From Pseudomonadota bacterium (GTDB lineage Bacteria; Pseudomonadota; Alphaproteobacteria; SMXQ01): 34,022 nt of DNA. Position numbers and translations under genes: made by a program. The DNA is taken from NCBI GenBank assembly GCA_022566265.1, contig JADFJG010000008.1:15006-49027 (forward strand), written 5' to 3'. How positions within the stretch are numbered: position 1 is the stretch's first letter; each line of letters begins with the position of its first letter. The notes beneath the pieces were generated by a model. That model saw only the letters and a program-made list of their open reading frames with translations, did no database searches and had not been told where the DNA came from. Shown in pieces: positions 24,761 to 33,016 of the stretch.

Positions 24761-25354
24761 CTAAACTTCCACCTCGGCCGGCGCCGTCTCCTTCCAGCGC
24801 CGGAAAAGATCGTGGGGGACGTCGAACAGGTCGAGCGTCTTGCCCACCGTCTGGTTGACGATATCGTCGATGGTTTTCGGCCTGTGATAGTAAGCGGGGA
24901 CCGGCGGCATGACAATCGCGCCGAATTGGGCGGCCCGGACCATCAGCTGGAGGTGCCCGAGATGCAGCGGCGTCTCCCGCACCAGCAACACCACCCGGCG
25001 CCTTTCCTTGAGACAGACATCGGCGGCGCGGACGATCAGGTTCTCGTCATAGGAGTTGACGATGCCCGACAGGGTCTTGACCGAACACGGCGCCACCACC
25101 ATGCCGGCGGTGCGGAACGAGCCGCTGGACAGCGACGCCCCGATATCCTTGTGGCTATGCACCACGTGGGCCAGGGCCTTGACCTCGGATACCTTCCAGT
25201 CGGTCTCATCGACGATGGTCTGGCCGGCGGCGGGCGATAGGATGAGGTGAATCTCGACATCATCGACGGCGCCCAGCGCCTCCATCATCCGGATGCCGTA
25301 GATCGCCCCGGAAGCCCCGGACATACCCACGATTATTCGCCGCTTCCGCTTCAG
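24761..25354 (-). CDS. ubiX: UbiX-family flavin prenyltransferase, probable CTG start
   Basis: Makes prenylated FMN, the cofactor of UbiD decarboxylases. Family boxes are intact: RIIVGMSGASGAIYGIRMME (FMN site), the APCSVKTLSGI loop, and RETPLHLGHLQLM followed by GAIVMPPVPAYYHRP. The first canonical start (GTG at 25330) would cut into the first beta strand. A CTG at 25354 lies five bases after GGGAGG and gives the normal UbiX N-terminus (KRKRRIIVGMSG), preceded by an in-frame stop. I therefore use CTG, giving 197 aa. It lies downstream of the ThDP gene and upstream of tctA, and serves the UbiD encoded at 30187-31674. Confidence 0.88.
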   Translation of the reverse strand: MKRKRRIIVGMSGASGAIYGIRMMEALGAVDDVEIHLILSPAAGQTIVDETDWKVSEVKALAHVVHSHKDIGASLSSGSFRTAGMVVAPCSVKTLSGIVNSYDENLIVRAADVCLKERRRVVLLVRETPLHLGHLQLMVRAAQFGAIVMPPVPAYYHRPKTIDDIVNQTVGKTLDLFDVPHDLFRRWKETAPAEVEV

Positions 25355-25509
25355 CGCCGCCTCCCGTCAATCTTTTGCGCGGGGCCGGTCGGAACGCATC
25401 GCGCCCGTCTCCGGCCTCCTTCTCGAGGAACAGGCGATGAAAACAAATATTTCATCATCCGTCCAGTCCCGAGACCTTGCCTCTTTTGGCCCTCACCTTA
25501 CTTTGGCCC

Positions 25510-27330
25510 TCACCTTCTTTCGGTAATGGTGTCAAGCAGCGCCGGCTGCCCGGCCTTGACCCGCGCGATGGCGCGCTTGAGCGCCGGTCCGACGTCCTTG
25601 GCGTGATCGATCGGCCCTTCGGCATACCAGCCGAAGGAGCGGGCGAGGCCGGCGAAATCCGGGTCGGGATCGCTGAGGTCCATGCCGATATAGGCGCGCT
25701 CCACCGGGGTTTTACGCTGCTCCGCCATGCGGATCTGGTGCTCCCAGTCGTTGTAATACGCCCGGTTGTTGTACATCACCACCAGCATCGGGATGTTGTG
25801 CTTGGCGGCGACCCAAAGGGCGCCGGCGTCGAACATCAAATCGCCGTCGGGTTGGAAGTCGACGACGAGGCGGCCCTTGTCCCGATGCGCGAGAGCGACA
25901 CCGAGAGAGATGCCGATCTGGGTCGAGGTGCCGAGCGACTTGCCGGCATGGCGGTAGTGCTTGTCGAAATCCCACAATTTCCGCGACCAGTCCCCGAGCG
26001 TCCCGGCGGTGAGCACCCAGTCCTCGTCCTTGATCGCCTCCCACACCTCGGCGGCGAGAACGGGCAGGCGAAGGGGGCGGTCGTCGCGGCCCTTGCGGGC
26101 CTCCTTGGCCCAGCGTTGCCGCGCCGCCTGGTGCCGCTTGGCGATCCGCGCGCCGCGCCGCTCGATCCGGGTCTTGATCGCGGCATTGCGGTTGAGAAGG
26201 GCGCGGCAGCGCTTGGTCAGCTCCGGAATGGCCAGGTCGGTGTCGGCCATGATCCTGAGATCGGCGTCGAGGAGGCGTTGGTAATCGAGCGCCCAGGCGC
26301 TGATCTCCAAATCGCCGAAGCCGATATCGACGAAGCGACAGTTTTTCGGGGTGATCCTCTCGACCTTGCGGGTGGTCGAGGAAAGCTTGGTCGTCGGCCG
26401 CTCCCAGTCGCGGACATCGAGGCCGACGATGAGATCGGCGTCGGTGAAGACATCGTCCAACATGCTCACGTTCAGTGGATGGCAGCCGGGAAAATTGAGC
26501 CTGGTGTTGAGGTCGTACACCGGCGCCTGGACGCATTCGGCGAGCTTGACCAGGGCATCGAAGCCGGCCTCGCCGCGGCCGGAAAACTCGGCCAGCAACA
26601 CCGGCCTCTTGGCCGCCACCAGCATCTCCGCCGCTTGATCCAGGGCGGCCGGGTCCGGGGCCATGGGCGTCGGCACGCGGGCGGCGTCCTTGGCCGGCAG
26701 CGCCACCTTGTGATCCAGTGGCGCCTCCTGGAGCCAGGCGTCGTAGCACATATAGATCGGTCCCTGGGGCTGGGTCATCATCACCGAAAAGGCGCGGGCG
26801 AAGGCCTCGGGGACGCCGTCGACCACCGAGGGCTGGTAGTCCCATTTGGTGTAGTCGCGGATCTGCGACCCCTGGACGTTGGCGGAATGGATCCAGTCGA
26901 TCTTGGGGCGCCGCTTGGTCTCGTTCATCGGCCCCGTCGCGCCGATGATGAAGATCGGGGCGCGGTCGATATAGGCGTAATAGATCGCCATGTTGGAGTG
27001 GATCAGGCCGACCAGATTGTGGACGATGGCCACCATCGGCTTGCCCGACGCCTTGGCATAGCCGTGGGCGACCTGGACCGCCGTCTCCTCGTGCTGGCAC
27101 AGCATCATCTGGGGATAGTTCTGGCCGTAATTGACCAGCGAATCATGGAGCCCCCGGTAACTGGCGCCGGGATTCAGCGCCGCATAGGGCATGTCGTAGC
27201 GATGCAGCATGTCGACGATGACGTCGGCCCCCCAGCGGCGCTTGGCGGGGACCACCTTCGGCCTCTTCGGCGTCCTGATCGGTTTGCGAAAGGTCTTGGC
27301 CTTCCTCCCGGCACTCTTCTTGACAGCCAT
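25510..27330 (-). CDS. ThDP-dependent enzyme, acetolactate synthase/benzoylformate decarboxylase-like
   Basis: A 606-aa thiamine-diphosphate enzyme that should act on a 2-oxo acid. The pyrimidine domain carries the catalytic Glu81 in LCQHEETAVQVAHGYAKASG. A central domain follows, then the ThDP-binding domain with FQPDGDLMFDAG and VVMYNNRAYYNDW, the GDG...NN signature with Pro in place of the first Gly. The first 33 residues are very basic (about 15 Lys/Arg) and are not part of the fold. AAAGGGG precedes the ATG. Because it sits with ubiX, ubiD and TTT genes, a decarboxylase or C-C lyase step in the same pathway is more likely than branched-chain amino acid synthesis. Confidence 0.85.
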   Translation of the reverse strand: MAVKKSAGRKAKTFRKPIRTPKRPKVVPAKRRWGADVIVDMLHRYDMPYAALNPGASYRGLHDSLVNYGQNYPQMMLCQHEETAVQVAHGYAKASGKPMVAIVHNLVGLIHSNMAIYYAYIDRAPIFIIGATGPMNETKRRPKIDWIHSANVQGSQIRDYTKWDYQPSVVDGVPEAFARAFSVMMTQPQGPIYMCYDAWLQEAPLDHKVALPAKDAARVPTPMAPDPAALDQAAEMLVAAKRPVLLAEFSGRGEAGFDALVKLAECVQAPVYDLNTRLNFPGCHPLNVSMLDDVFTDADLIVGLDVRDWERPTTKLSSTTRKVERITPKNCRFVDIGFGDLEISAWALDYQRLLDADLRIMADTDLAIPELTKRCRALLNRNAAIKTRIERRGARIAKRHQAARQRWAKEARKGRDDRPLRLPVLAAEVWEAIKDEDWVLTAGTLGDWSRKLWDFDKHYRHAGKSLGTSTQIGISLGVALAHRDKGRLVVDFQPDGDLMFDAGALWVAAKHNIPMLVVMYNNRAYYNDWEHQIRMAEQRKTPVERAYIGMDLSDPDPDFAGLARSFGWYAEGPIDHAKDVGPALKRAIARVKAGQPALLDTITERR

Positions 27331-27464
27331 TCGTTCCCCTTTAACCGACGGTTTAATTCCCTGGCGCTGGCAGTGGAACCCGGGCCCGCCAACAGACCGA
27401 ACTTATCCGGTGGAGATGGCCTCAAGGTTTCTAGATATCGCGGGATGCGCGGGGCCCTGGCGGC

Positions 27465-27518
27465 AAAATAAGGCCGCGGTCCCGGGTTCGATCACGAACC
27501 GCACCCGGGACCGCGGCC
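27465..27518 (-). terminator. Strong rho-independent terminator after tctC (2)
   Basis: GGCCGCGGTCCCGGGT (27472-27487) pairs perfectly over 16 bp with 27503-27518. The loop contains a further TTCG/CGAA pair. On the minus strand the stem is followed by TTATTTT (27465-27471). It separates tctC (2) from the ThDP gene. Confidence 0.85.
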
Positions 27519-27540
27519 CCGCGAGGTTAAGCCCTCCCGT

Positions 27541-28824
27541 TTATTCGCAGTCGATCTTCTTGGCGGCGGAAGCCTGGAAGGTGAACTCGCACTTCATGCC
27601 CACCTTGAGGTTCTTCCGCTTGGCCTTCTTGCCGCCGATGGAGACCTTGGTGCGCCGGCCGCTGACGCTCAGCTTGCCCTTCCTGCCGCCGCCCTTGTAG
27701 GAGACGCGCCGGCCCTTGCGCTGGATCTTGGTGATCGTCCCCTTGACCGTCTCGATGGGAATGACGACCTTGGTGATCTTGATCTTCCCGGTCTTTTCCG
27801 CCGCTTCCTTGGCCGCCTCGACGAGGTCCTTGGGCGAGGCGTAGAGCGCGGCGATGAGCTGTTTGATCTTCTCGCCGCTGATCGGCGCGATCTCCAGCTT
27901 CTGCTTCTTGGCGTCGGCGAGGAAATCCGCATCCTTCATCGTCGCCATGAACGCCGCCTGCAGGGCCTTGACCCGGTCCGCCGGAACGCCCGGTGGTGCC
28001 GCGAACGGGCGGCCCCATGCCTGACGGGCGAAGACGAGCTCGAGAACCTTGCGGTCCTTGTCGGTCTTGGCCAGATCCATCACGAACGGCACGTCCGGCA
28101 GGTCCGGATGCTTCGCCGTCGACATCTGCAACAGGATCTGAACCTTCTTCCCCGTCAGCCATTGGGGGAAGCGCGACTTGAGCGACGACCAGGAGTAACC
28201 GCAGCGGCCCTGGAGCTCGCCGCGCTCTATCGCCAGGTTGATGTCATTGCCGCCGGGATAGCCGGTCACCAGCCGGAGCTTGGTGCCAAGGATGTTGTTG
28301 AGCACCTTGGGAAAAGTGTCGGTATCGGCGCCCGGTCCGGTGCCGCCGACGATCATCGGCATGGTCAGGAAGTCGTCCAAGGTCTGGATCGGCGATTCGT
28401 GCCAGGCGATGCAGACGCTGACCTCGTTATTGGCGCTGCCGAGCCAGGTGAACTTGGAAGGATCGAACCTTGCCTTCTCGTTGCCGAACAGCGGCTCCAT
28501 GACCATGCCCCGGCCGAAGGTGGCGATGACGGTGCCGTCCTTGGGCAGGGAGTTGTAAAGCTCGTTGGTCAGCCTGAGGCTGCCGGCGCCCGGTTTGTTC
28601 TTGGCGACGACTTTCGGGTTGCCCGGTATATGCCTGCCGATCACCCGGCCGATGGTCCGGGCGTAGGTGTCGTAGCCGCCACCAGCGCTGTAGCCGATAT
28701 AAAGGGTAATGGTCTTACCCTTGTAGAAATCCGCCACCGATTCGGCCTGGACCGGCGGCGGCAAAGCCGAGCCGATCAGGACGCCGATGGCCCCTAAACC
28801 GATGAGGTAACGTAGCGCTTTCAT
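27541..28824 (-). CDS. TctC-family periplasmic binding protein with C-terminal Cys module (2)
   Basis: Solute-binding protein of the TTT family, 427 aa. Its signal peptide ends in VQA (about residue 27). The mature start is DFYKGKTITLYIGYSAGGGY, followed by NKPGAGSLRLTNELYN, GGTGPGADTDTFPKVLN and PPGVPADRVKALQAAF. The binding-protein part ends near residue 350. Residues 357-427 repeat the module of the 99-aa secreted protein: VKGTITKIQRKGRRVSY, SGRRTKVSIGGKKAKRKN, LKVGMKC and a terminal CE. It is only distantly similar to the other TctC in the binding region, whereas the module is clearly alike. A 230-bp AT-rich upstream region and a strong terminator make it a separate unit. It probably feeds the intact TctA/TctB. 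Confidence 0.92.
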   Translation of the reverse strand: MKALRYLIGLGAIGVLIGSALPPPVQAESVADFYKGKTITLYIGYSAGGGYDTYARTIGRVIGRHIPGNPKVVAKNKPGAGSLRLTNELYNSLPKDGTVIATFGRGMVMEPLFGNEKARFDPSKFTWLGSANNEVSVCIAWHESPIQTLDDFLTMPMIVGGTGPGADTDTFPKVLNNILGTKLRLVTGYPGGNDINLAIERGELQGRCGYSWSSLKSRFPQWLTGKKVQILLQMSTAKHPDLPDVPFVMDLAKTDKDRKVLELVFARQAWGRPFAAPPGVPADRVKALQAAFMATMKDADFLADAKKQKLEIAPISGEKIKQLIAALYASPKDLVEAAKEAAEKTGKIKITKVVIPIETVKGTITKIQRKGRRVSYKGGGRKGKLSVSGRRTKVSIGGKKAKRKNLKVGMKCEFTFQASAAKKIDCE

Positions 28825-29054
28825 GTTTCGCTCTCCCCGCGATGTATTGTCCGTTGAACAGGCCCGGCGCTCGCGATGAATACGGCGCCAGTTTATTGTT
28901 TCACTATATTTAGACCCTTATAACAGCATCTTGTGCTTGCCGACAGTATTTTATGATATTTCCAGGCTTTCGGCCCGCTTCGATTAACACTTTTGTTCTA
29001 CGGCCGACCGCGATTCGCGCCGGCCCCGCCACCGGTCCCTTAGAGCATTATCCG
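28825..29054 (-). promoter_or_regulatory. AT-rich upstream region of tctC (2)
   Basis: The segment 28885-28970 is much richer in A/T than its surroundings. On the minus strand it contains several -10-like hexamers (TTATAA at about 28918, TATAGT at about 28904), but none has a good -35 partner at 16-18 bp. It very probably holds the tctC promoter, perhaps activator-dependent. GGGGAGAG before the ATG is the ribosome site. No gene was seen here. Confidence 0.4.
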
Positions 29055-29573
29055 CTAAAGCGGCAGCGGCCGGTTCTGCACCAGCGCCACCAGGACCGCC
29101 GCGATCACGCCGGATAACGGCGGCAACAGGACCGACGCCGAAAGCCGCATCACGGCGAACCGCGCCCCCAACATCGGCACCTCGAAAAGGAACACCCGGT
29201 GGATACCCAGGACCGACCACGACGTGAGGAAAGCCACCAGTTGCGGGATGTCGGCGCCGGCCTTGTAGAGGACCACGGCGACGGGAAAGGAGATGATGCC
29301 GCCGCCGGGAATGAAGCCGCCGAGGAGCGAGGCGATGAGGATGCCGCGAAACCCCGAATCGCCGCCGATCCACTCGGCGACCAGCTCCTTCGGCAAAATC
29401 TGGCTGGCGAACCCGGCGATCAGCAGCGCCATGACGACCCTAGGCGTGTTGGCGGCGATGATATTGACGCCGACGCGAAGCCCGAGACGGTGCTTCTTTT
29501 CCGGCTGGCGATAGGCCACCACCACAAGGCCCGCGACCATCAACCACAAGACGATAGCGGTCGGACCCACCAC
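29055..29573 (-). CDS. Half-size permease (UPF0718/DUF318-like), second of a pair
   Basis: A 172-aa membrane protein resembling one half of the ArsP/DUF318 (COG0701) permeases. It has about five hydrophobic segments. The box WIGGDSGFRGILIASLLGG is followed by FIPGGGIISFPVAV, the typical repeat signature. The GTG start directly abuts the TGA of the preceding permease gene, implying strict translational coupling. The same boxes occur in that neighbour, so the two products are likely the two halves of one transporter. The cargo is unknown. Confidence 0.75.
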   Translation of the reverse strand: MVGPTAIVLWLMVAGLVVVAYRQPEKKHRLGLRVGVNIIAANTPRVVMALLIAGFASQILPKELVAEWIGGDSGFRGILIASLLGGFIPGGGIISFPVAVVLYKAGADIPQLVAFLTSWSVLGIHRVFLFEVPMLGARFAVMRLSASVLLPPLSGVIAAVLVALVQNRPLPL

Positions 29574-30146
29574 TCAGGCGTCCTCCGCCTTGGCGCCGAT
29601 GGGGCCGAACGGCAGCCGGCGGGCGATCAACCCGGCGATGATCGGCAGCGCCAGGCCCGCGAGCAGGCGCAGGAAGGCGAATTCGGTGCCCATCAGCGGG
29701 ATTTCCCAGACCAGCATGCGCTGCAGGCCCAACAGCGACCAGGCGGTGAGATAGGCGACCAGCGCCCCGCGGTCGGCGCCGGAGATATGGAAGGCGACGA
29801 CCAGGGGAAAGGACGTCATCGGCCCACCCGGCGTCAGGATGCCGGCGAGCCCGGCGATGCAGATTCCCTTGAGCCCCGACTGCCCGCCGACCCATCTGGC
29901 GACGAGGGCCCGCGACAACAGCACCTGGACGAGACCCGCCATCAACATCGCCGCGGCCATGCGCGGAAGCAGGACCATGAACAGATCGAGATCACCGGCA
30001 AGCGCTTCGATGAAGGCGTCCTCGCCCTTGATCCGGTAGCAAAGGCCGCCGGCGAGGACGGCAAGGGCGGCGAACACCCAGAACGAGCGCCCGAACGGTT
30101 TGCCCTTGCCCCAACTCTCGGGCAGTCTGGTCTCGGGCAAGCTCAT
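29574..30146 (-). CDS. Half-size permease (UPF0718/DUF318-like), first of a pair
   Basis: A 190-aa membrane protein; the ATG at 30146 (MSLPETRLPE) is chosen because upstream codons look like non-coding Arg/Ser-rich translation. The box WVGGQSGLKGICIAGLAGIL, then TPGGPMTSFPLVVAF, parallels the neighbour's WIGGDSGFRGILIA and PGGGIISFPVAV, showing duplication. Both also share the later L.AWS.LG..R...(W/F)E.P pattern. It begins 40 bp after the ubiD stop and abuts the next permease gene, so the order ubiD-permease-permease is likely one operon. Export or uptake of the UbiD substrate or product is a reasonable guess. Confidence 0.75.
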   Translation of the reverse strand: MSLPETRLPESWGKGKPFGRSFWVFAALAVLAGGLCYRIKGEDAFIEALAGDLDLFMVLLPRMAAAMLMAGLVQVLLSRALVARWVGGQSGLKGICIAGLAGILTPGGPMTSFPLVVAFHISGADRGALVAYLTAWSLLGLQRMLVWEIPLMGTEFAFLRLLAGLALPIIAGLIARRLPFGPIGAKAEDA

Positions 30147-30186
30147 GGCTAAAGGGGCACGGCGGCGGCGCGCCCCGGCGCGGCGG

Positions 30187-31674
30187 TCAATCCAGCAGGT
30201 CTTTCCACTTGTCGTAAGTCTTCTGCTTGAGATCGGGACTGGATTCCGCCACCGGCGGGAACTCGTCCTTCCATTCATACGGGCGGCAGGCGTCGACGAT
30301 GGCCCGGGAGTTGAAGTTGTCGCCGACTCTCTTGCGCGGATCGAGCGCCCCGCTCCAGGCCTTGCGGATGATGTCGATATCCTCATCCGGGTCGCAGCGC
30401 GTCGCCATCGCCCAGGTCACGTCCCACAGGTTCGAGGGATCGATATCGTCATCGACGACGATGACCCAGCGGCCGAGATAGTTGCCGGCGTGGCAGCTGG
30501 CCGCCAGTAGCGCCGCCTGCTTGGCGTGGCCGGGATAGGCCTGGGTGATGGAGATGACGTTGAACAGGCGGCCGCCGCCGGGCTCGTGGCACCATACGCC
30601 CTTGACGCCGGGAAGGCCGGCGCTCTCGACCTCGTCCCAGATCATCGCCGACTTGATGACGCATTTGGAAAGCGAATAGTCGGACGGCGGGCGGCCCGGC
30701 CGGGCCATGGTGATGATCGGGTTGTTGCGCCAATAGATGCGCTGGATGTGGACCACCGGGTCCTCGCGCACGGACGAGGCGTAATAGCCGGTCCACTCGC
30801 CGAACGGGCCCTCGGGCAGCAAGTCGTGCTCGCGGATCTCGCCCTCGATGACGATCTCGGCGTTGGCCGGGATCGGCAGGCCGTGGACCTCGCTCTCGAT
30901 GATGTCGAAGGGCATGCCGCGATGGCCGCCGGCGTAGGCGAACTCGGAAACGCCGTAATTGACCTCGTTGCCGGCGGCCAGGAACAACAGCGGATCGTGG
31001 CCGACGCTGATCGCCACCGGACAGGGCTTGCCCTGCTTGAAATATTTTTCGCGGATGAGCCGGCCGTGCTTGCCGGGCGACATCCACAGGCCCAGCGTCT
31101 TCTTGTCGTGGATCATCACCCGGTAGGTGCCGATATTGACCCAATCGGTATCCGGGTCCTTCATGATCACCAGATCGCCGGTGCCGACGTAGCGCCCGCC
31201 GTCGAGCTCATGGAGGAACGGCACCGGGAACTTGTAGATATCGACGTCCTCGTCGCGATCGATGTTCTCCAGCACGGCGCCGGAGGTGACGGTGCGGGAG
31301 GGGATCGGCTCGAAGTTCTTCATGCGGTCGCGATAGGACTGGACGACGTCGAGGCCCTTGTCCGCATCGGGCAGGCCGAGGGTGACGGCGAGCCGCTTGG
31401 GCGAATTGGTCATGCCCGAAAGGACGCGGAAGCCCTCCTCGTAGCCCGGAATGTTGTCGAACAGCAGACAGGGCGGGTTCTCGGGCGAATTGTGATAGAT
31501 CATCTCGGCGATGGCGCCGATCTCGAGGTTCCAGTCGGCGCCGTCGATCTTCTTCATCTGGCCGGTGCGCTCGATGCGCTCGAGCCAGTCCCGCAAGTCG
31601 GTGTGGGGCTCGTTGTACCCGGCGTAGCCTGGGGCGCGCTTCCCTGACCCGGTGTCTTTTTCTATCGTGCTCAT
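30187..31674 (-). CDS. UbiD-family prenyl-FMN-dependent (de)carboxylase
   Basis: Reversible decarboxylase using prenylated FMN. The ATG at 31674 follows GGGAAG; the frame is open further up through a non-coding tandem repeat, so the longer version is unlikely. It has 495 aa, normal for the family. Cofactor and Mn/K ligands are visible: Asn180 and Arg185 in WVNIGTYRVM, His203 in GKHGRLI and Glu244 in GVSEFAYAGG. The catalytic segment is LLPEGPFGEWTGYY (285-298). Substrates of this family are aromatic or alpha,beta-unsaturated carboxylic acids; which one applies here is unknown. A LysR gene is divergent, and a promoter lies at 31748-31776. UbiX is encoded in the same island, as usual for catabolic UbiDs. 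Confidence 0.93.
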   Translation of the reverse strand: MSTIEKDTGSGKRAPGYAGYNEPHTDLRDWLERIERTGQMKKIDGADWNLEIGAIAEMIYHNSPENPPCLLFDNIPGYEEGFRVLSGMTNSPKRLAVTLGLPDADKGLDVVQSYRDRMKNFEPIPSRTVTSGAVLENIDRDEDVDIYKFPVPFLHELDGGRYVGTGDLVIMKDPDTDWVNIGTYRVMIHDKKTLGLWMSPGKHGRLIREKYFKQGKPCPVAISVGHDPLLFLAAGNEVNYGVSEFAYAGGHRGMPFDIIESEVHGLPIPANAEIVIEGEIREHDLLPEGPFGEWTGYYASSVREDPVVHIQRIYWRNNPIITMARPGRPPSDYSLSKCVIKSAMIWDEVESAGLPGVKGVWCHEPGGGRLFNVISITQAYPGHAKQAALLAASCHAGNYLGRWVIVVDDDIDPSNLWDVTWAMATRCDPDEDIDIIRKAWSGALDPRKRVGDNFNSRAIVDACRPYEWKDEFPPVAESSPDLKQKTYDKWKDLLD

Positions 31675-31700
31675 CACTCTTCCCGTTCGATCGACAATTA

Positions 31701-31736
31701 AAGTCCCTGGCCTTGGGGAAGTCCCTGGCCTCGGGA
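31701..31736. repeat. Tandem 18-bp repeat in the ubiD leader
   Basis: Two adjacent 18-bp copies (31701-31718 and 31719-31736) match at 16 of 18 positions. They lie between the predicted ubiD promoter and the ATG, so they would be transcribed. They might bind a regulator or shape the leader RNA. Confidence 0.75.
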
Positions 31737-31747
31737 CACTGATGCTT

Positions 31748-31776
31748 AGAATACGCAGAACCCGGCGCACCGGCAA
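31748..31776 (-). promoter_or_regulatory. Sigma70-type promoter for ubiD-permease operon
   Basis: Minus-strand TTGCCG (31771-31776) and TATTCT (31748-31753) with exactly 17 bp between. Transcription would start near 31741, giving a leader of about 67 nt that contains the tandem repeat. Confidence 0.6.
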
Positions 31777-31837
31777 TGGCGCCGGACCTGGCCTTGGCGA
31801 TAGCGGGGCCGCTAGCTCATATCAAGGATCGGCGCCG

Positions 31838-31850
31838 ATGACAAAGTCAT
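31838..31850. promoter_or_regulatory. Palindrome in the ubiD-lysR divergent region
   Basis: ATGAC-AAA-GTCAT is a perfect inverted repeat in the middle of the 310-bp divergent region. LysR-type regulators bind interrupted dyads in such regions, so this is a candidate operator. Otherwise 31777-31984 shows no gene. TAGACA (31944-31949) and TAGTAT (31968-31973), 18 bp apart, could be the lysR promoter and would leave almost no leader. Confidence 0.4.
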
Positions 31851-31984
31851 TCGCGCTCTGGCGGGGGCCATGAGGGGAGTGGCGCGCTCCCGCGGCCCGG
31901 AGCCGCAAGGGCGTCAGCTGGATCGGGAACGGCCCATTGGAGCTAGACAAAAACGCTATATTGCTGGTAGTATCTCTAACTAAG

Positions 31985-32911
31985 ATGACTATCCGGCAAC
32001 TCACATACTTCCTCCGCATCGTCGATCTCAAGAGCTTCAGCAAGGCGGCGGCGTACCTGCATGTCGCCCAGCCGGCGCTCGGCCTGCAGATCCGCAAGCT
32101 CGAGGACGAGTTGGGGGTGAGGCTGCTGGATCGCCATTCGCGCGGCGTCACCCCGACCGAAGCGGGCCTGGTGCTGCGCGAGCACGCGGCGATCATCCTG
32201 CGCCAGATCGAGCGGGCCAAGGGGCAACTCATCGACATCACCGGCCCGCCGCGCGGCAAGATCGCGCTCGGCGTGACGCCGACGGTGAACCTGGTGCTGG
32301 CGGCGGAGTTGGTGATGAAATGCCGGGCCGAGTTACCCGAGGTATCGCTCAGCATCGTCGAGGGCATGAGCGAGACCCTGATGGAATGGGTCGAGAGCGA
32401 CCGCCTCGACCTCGCCTTCTCCTACAACCCGACGGCGGTCCGGGGCCTGGTTTGCGAGCCCCTGGTCACCGAGGATCTGTGCCTCGCCGGACCGGGCGAC
32501 GATGACCGCGAGCTCGGCGATCCGGTGACGTTCGCCGAACTGGCCAAATTGCCGCTGATCCTGCCGAGCATGGCCCATGGGCTCCGCGTCCTGATCGACG
32601 ACACGGCGAACAAGGGGAACCGGGAGCTCAACGTCATCCTCGAGATCGATTCGGTGCCCGCCATCAAGGAACTGGTCGAACAAGCGGTGGGTTACACGGT
32701 GTTGGCCTTCGGCGCCGTGCGCCGCGAGGTCGCGGAAGGGCGGCTGAGCGCGCACCCGATCGCCCGGCCCAGCCTGACGCGGGAGCTTTACCTCGCCTAT
32801 GCCGCCAATCACCCGACATCGAGGGCCAGCGTCGCGGTCGGCCAGATCATCCGTTCGCTGGTCAAGGAAGGGGAGACGCGCGGCGCCTGGTCGTGGCGCC
32901 CCTCGGGCTGA
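31985..32911 (+). CDS. LysR-type transcriptional regulator
   Basis: A 308-aa regulator. The ATG at 31985 gives the family start MTIRQLTYFLRIVDLKSFSK; an upstream TTG in frame (31937) would add 16 residues not typical of the family. The helix-turn-helix spans about 17-37 (SFSKAAAYLHVAQPALGLQI), followed by the linker LGVRLLDRHSRGVTPTEAG. The inducer-binding domain is about 88-300 (GKIALGVTPTVNLVL, then LDLAFSYNP). It is divergent from ubiD and most likely activates the ubiD operon in response to a pathway acid. No clear Shine-Dalgarno precedes the ATG; the mRNA may be nearly leaderless. Confidence 0.92.
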   Translation: MTIRQLTYFLRIVDLKSFSKAAAYLHVAQPALGLQIRKLEDELGVRLLDRHSRGVTPTEAGLVLREHAAIILRQIERAKGQLIDITGPPRGKIALGVTPTVNLVLAAELVMKCRAELPEVSLSIVEGMSETLMEWVESDRLDLAFSYNPTAVRGLVCEPLVTEDLCLAGPGDDDRELGDPVTFAELAKLPLILPSMAHGLRVLIDDTANKGNRELNVILEIDSVPAIKELVEQAVGYTVLAFGAVRREVAEGRLSAHPIARPSLTRELYLAYAANHPTSRASVAVGQIIRSLVKEGETRGAWSWRPSG

Positions 32912-32970
32912 ACGCCGGAGATAACGAGGAGCGCGACGATTGCTCTGGACCGCATTCAAGGCCCCTGTGC

Positions 32971-32976
32971 TACAAT
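32971..32976 (+). promoter_or_regulatory. Possible -10 box for the bicupin gene
   Basis: TACAAT lies 40 bp before the bicupin ATG in the 105-bp gap after lysR. The -35 region is poor, so this could be an activator-dependent promoter. Confidence 0.35.
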
Positions 32977-33016
32977 CGGGCCTAACGCAAAGACAAATTT
33001 ACAGGGAACCGAAGCC

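Noticed and set aside
25477-27471. Long plus-strand open frame (664 codons) opposite the ThDP gene
   Set aside because: Antisense shadow; Gly/Arg/Asp/His-rich translation without domain signals, covered by an intact ThDP enzyme on the other strand.
28825-29054. Sigma54 promoter upstream of tctC (2)
   Set aside because: GG and GC elements are present near 28940, but their spacing does not fit the GG-N10-GC rule.
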